Below, one piece after another: positions 61,391 to 64,000 of a DNA stretch of 64,000 nt (its first letter is position 1; every line of letters starts with the position of its first letter). The notes under the pieces were generated by a model that saw nothing but the letters and a program-made list of their open reading frames with translations, did no database searches and had not been told where the DNA came from. The stretch is from Allolobophora icterica (lineage: Eukaryota; Annelida; Clitellata; Crassiclitellata; Lumbricidae), in the NCBI GenBank assembly GCA_963556255.1, contig OY744604.1:71405390-71469389 (forward strand). Direction: 5' to 3'. The position numbers and the translations under genes are program-made.

Positions 61391-61796
61391 TGTGCATGAA
61401 CTAAATATATCTGACTATCGTGTACAAAGTGATGCTCTGCTGTTGCCAGCACGGTCAATATTTTTTTATATTGGCATATTATAATATAATATATAATTTC
61501 ATTACTGCGGTATCGTATTTAACTACAACAAAGTATATTCTCAGTTTGTCGTACGAGTGAGTATTGAGAGTGAGTCCGGAGTTCGTGATGTTTGCTACTC
61601 TGGTGTTTAATTATAGAATTCATAGACTGTGTGAACAACTAACAGTTTCCTATTCCGGTCGCTCTCTCGAGTGGGTAACACATGCAAACTCCAGGCCCAC
61701 ATAAAAATTCTTGCTCTTTCGGGGAAACATGCCACATACATAGTATTATATTTCTGTTGTCAATCTCTTAGGCGCTGATGGTTGGTCTGTACTGCT

Positions 61797-61798
61797 AT

Positions 61799-61851
<53 letters not shown>

Positions 61852-61940
61852 CTGAAATTTGTGTAGCGTCCCTTCACGATCCTTACTCAGAGGCGCTCCC
61901 AACCCAGGCCAAGCGGAAGATGGTAGCAAAAGAACTATTA
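61797..61940 (-). mobile_element. Reversed LINE tail with TGAT repeat
   Basis: About 13 TCAA units lead into 'tgtgtagcgtcccttcacg' and 'cagaggcgctcccaac', the inverse of a CR1/L2-like 3' end with its tail repeat. Confidence 0.65.
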
Positions 61941-61944
61941 GCGG

Positions 61945-62686
61945 AAACTAGGCTCTAGTTCGAGAAAACCGTGATAAGCCTAGCAAACCATGAAAAAAAA
62001 GCCTAAAGAAAACGAACAAGTTTTGAATCTGCCTAACCTAGCCGGTGTTGACACGTCGAGACGCAACTGGCTATGAGCTCCCTTGGATTTGTCCATTTTC
62101 AAAAATCTATGCAGTATAAGCATGGAAATGCTTATCTCAAAATCTCTGAGCGGTAACTTACCTTCTCATTCCAGCTCCTTCTTTCCACTCAGACTATCGT
62201 AAACTCCATTAACCGGAAATGCGTTTAACCCGCTATGGTTCTTGATTGCGATTTAACCAGTGGCGGCGCATTTGACCTGCCTATTTCACTCTTGACCTGC
62301 CTTATGACCTGCCTATTTTACTCTTGACCTTTGGAATTTTTAATATAATTTTTACATTTAAAACTTAATTATTAGATCTAAACGACTTTTTTACGTTTAA
62401 TCTAGTAGGCCTATATCAATAGAAGTCTTTGTTGTAAACTCAAAAATTGTCTATTCGGCTATAAACGTTCAATGGTTATTTCCTTCGTTTTATATATATC
62501 TAAGTTATACTGCTTAAGTTGAGGTTATGCTGCTTGATGCGTCAAACTCAAACATTAATTTCTTCGACCTGCTGAATAACTCCCATGACCTTGACTCCAA
62601 GCAACCATCGACCGATGTCTTTGGAATTTTTATATTATACTAGATCAGATAAGACATCTCAGGTGTCGATCATGACTTAATTTTTA
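61945..62686. other. Stretch without recognised gene
   Basis: Contains several 'gacctgcctattt' direct repeats at 62275-62330 and a hAT-type left end (cagtggcggcgca) at about 62260 without a matching right end. Confidence 0.45.
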
Positions 62687-62694
62687 CCATCTTT

Positions 62695-62864
62695 CAGGGG
62701 CGTCTACACCATAGAAACCTTGGAGCAAATGCTCCATCCAAGAAATAAGGGGGGAAAGATTTGTCAGTGTGTGTGCCACCAATTTAGGGGGGAAAGAACG
62801 GCGAGGGGGAAGAAGAGGGGGAAAGGACGTTGCTCCAATGACTTAAGGGGGATAGACGCCTCTG
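62695..62864. mobile_element. hAT-like MITE (CAGRGGCGTCTA ends)
   Basis: Left end CAGGGGCGTCTA, inverted right end CAGAGGCGTCTA, perfect duplications CCATCTTT at 62687-62694 and 62865-62872. It is 170 bp and matches 22972-23140 in the opposite orientation. Confidence 0.92.
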
Positions 62865-62872
62865 CCATCTTT

Positions 62873-64000
62873 AACATGTAGGATATTGGTGATAAAGAAG
62901 TTTTGAGATTAGAATTGGATTACCTATTGATCCAGTCAGAATTGTTGATTTAGAGGCCGAATTAGCTAACCATATTCTGCAGCCATTACTGCTGTCAACA
63001 CTCAAATAATATGACAAAATTGAGAAACCAAGTTCAACAACTTTCGCTTTATGCCCACGATTTCTGAGTTTACTGTTCTCGGCCATTCAGGAATACTTTC
63101 ACTATTTCAATGTAGTGATGCCGCATATAAATTATACGATAAACTATAGAAATCTGATTGAGGCTTGTTACGTCCTCAATAATCAGAGTTAGCTGTCAAT
63201 ATTAATTTGACGGGTTCGTGGAAATTTAACCTGTTGATTAAAGGCAGGGTGAGAATAGAGTCACTGCATGTAGCTGCATGAGATCATGTTTCTTTATACA
63301 GGCGTCCCTGCAGAGCCTTTCCAAGAGCGTGTTCCCTTGGATCTATTTTTGATCCAGGTCTTCCCAGGTGGACTCATTTCGGTACAGAATCTCTCGTGTA
63401 GAGTATGTTTTTCCCCAGATATATTTCATCGGCTGAGAATTCTCTATAGCAGATACAATTTGATAATTATCAATTACCGTCTACCCTTCAAATAATCGAA
63501 GGTTGGCCTTACTCTTATGAAAATAGCATACAGATCCAGTACTAGCTGTTATCATGAAGCCAGTACCAATGAAAGAAAGATGAGTAGATGGGCAGGTATA
63601 TAGGTTAGTATGCAGATTTGTATGTTACCCTATTACAATGTCCATATTTCTACATTATCTCCTCTAGAATTCTCCCTGCCGGCCTGAGAGATCTAAGAGG
63701 ATATCGCGCGTTTGCTGTAAGTTGAAATTATTCAAAGTTGTTGTTCAGTGTTTTACGTCTTTCATAGCATCGCACACATTCGTCGGAGAAACAAGGTTGT
63801 TTCTCTCGGACCTCTTAAGTGACTTTGAACAAGAAATGGGAAGTATAGTAGACGAGTTTGTCTCTCGGATCCTCATGAAAACAACACAGTTTCAACTGAA
63901 AACAGATGTATTCGAATTGCTTGCTTTTGACAAAGAACTGAAGTCTTCGAATCGTTTTACTGGGGACGAGAAAACTGCGACCTTTTTCTTAACTGGAAGC
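62873..64000. other. Right end of the window, no gene recognised
   Basis: The frames at 62871-63086 (minus) and 63286-63495 (plus) show no family features. Confidence 0.4.

Noticed and set aside
62259..62600. Possible hAT MITE starting CAGTGGCGGCGCA
   Set aside because: No matching right end or target duplication was found.

Overview
This 64-kb window looks like non-coding-rich DNA from a marine invertebrate, probably a deuterostome and most likely an echinoderm. That is an inference from the many short 'taggcctac'-like words, CR1/L2-type retroelement tails (aggcgctatataaat followed by ATGA-like repeats), tRNA-derived SINEs, very long TAA, TAG, TA and CT microsatellites, and split exons with GT/AG sites. 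Nothing bacterial is present, and most open frames are repeat or transposon relics.

Two long direct copies dominate the layout. Copy A (1 to about 20,361, cut by the left window edge) is repeated as copy B (28,786 to about 51,631), offset by about 28.8 kb. The copies carry the same landmarks in the same order but differ by many clean insertions. For several of these the other copy still shows the empty site, so the pair records transposition after the duplication.

The only cellular gene I can support lies on the minus strand and appears once per copy. In B its exons run from right to left: signal peptide plus PAN/apple-like domain (36075-35773), Ser/Thr-rich repeats plus Ig-like domain (31012-29659), and two exons of a long-form C-type lectin domain with EPN and WND motifs (28576-28391 and 24888-24608). 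The exon phases (0, 1, 1) join into one frame of about 485 codons once a 661-bp retroelement inside the Ser/Thr-Ig exon is left out. Copy A has the PAN exon (6745-6443) and the Ser/Thr-Ig exon (2353-873); its lectin exons would lie left of the window. Each copy also carries a second, decayed Ser/Thr-Ig exon (4123-3441 in A, about 32740-32114 in B) without the retroelement but with stop codons. The protein would be a secreted or surface lectin-like recognition protein. As they stand, both gene copies look broken.

Between the copies (20.4-28.8 kb) are relics of a restriction-like-endonuclease-type retrotransposon sitting in TAA repeats, a three-level nest of hAT-like elements, a tRNA-derived SINE, CR1/L2-like fragments, and the two lectin exons of gene B. 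From 51.6 to 64 kb there are further hAT-like elements, a stack of elements in TA repeats at 57-58 kb, retroelement ends, and several kilobases in which I see no gene.

The main system here is the hAT-like transposon population. At least a dozen elements have matching ends and 8-bp target duplications, and some carry remnants of transposase BED fingers or C-terminal dimerisation regions. They can be ordered relative to the segmental duplication.
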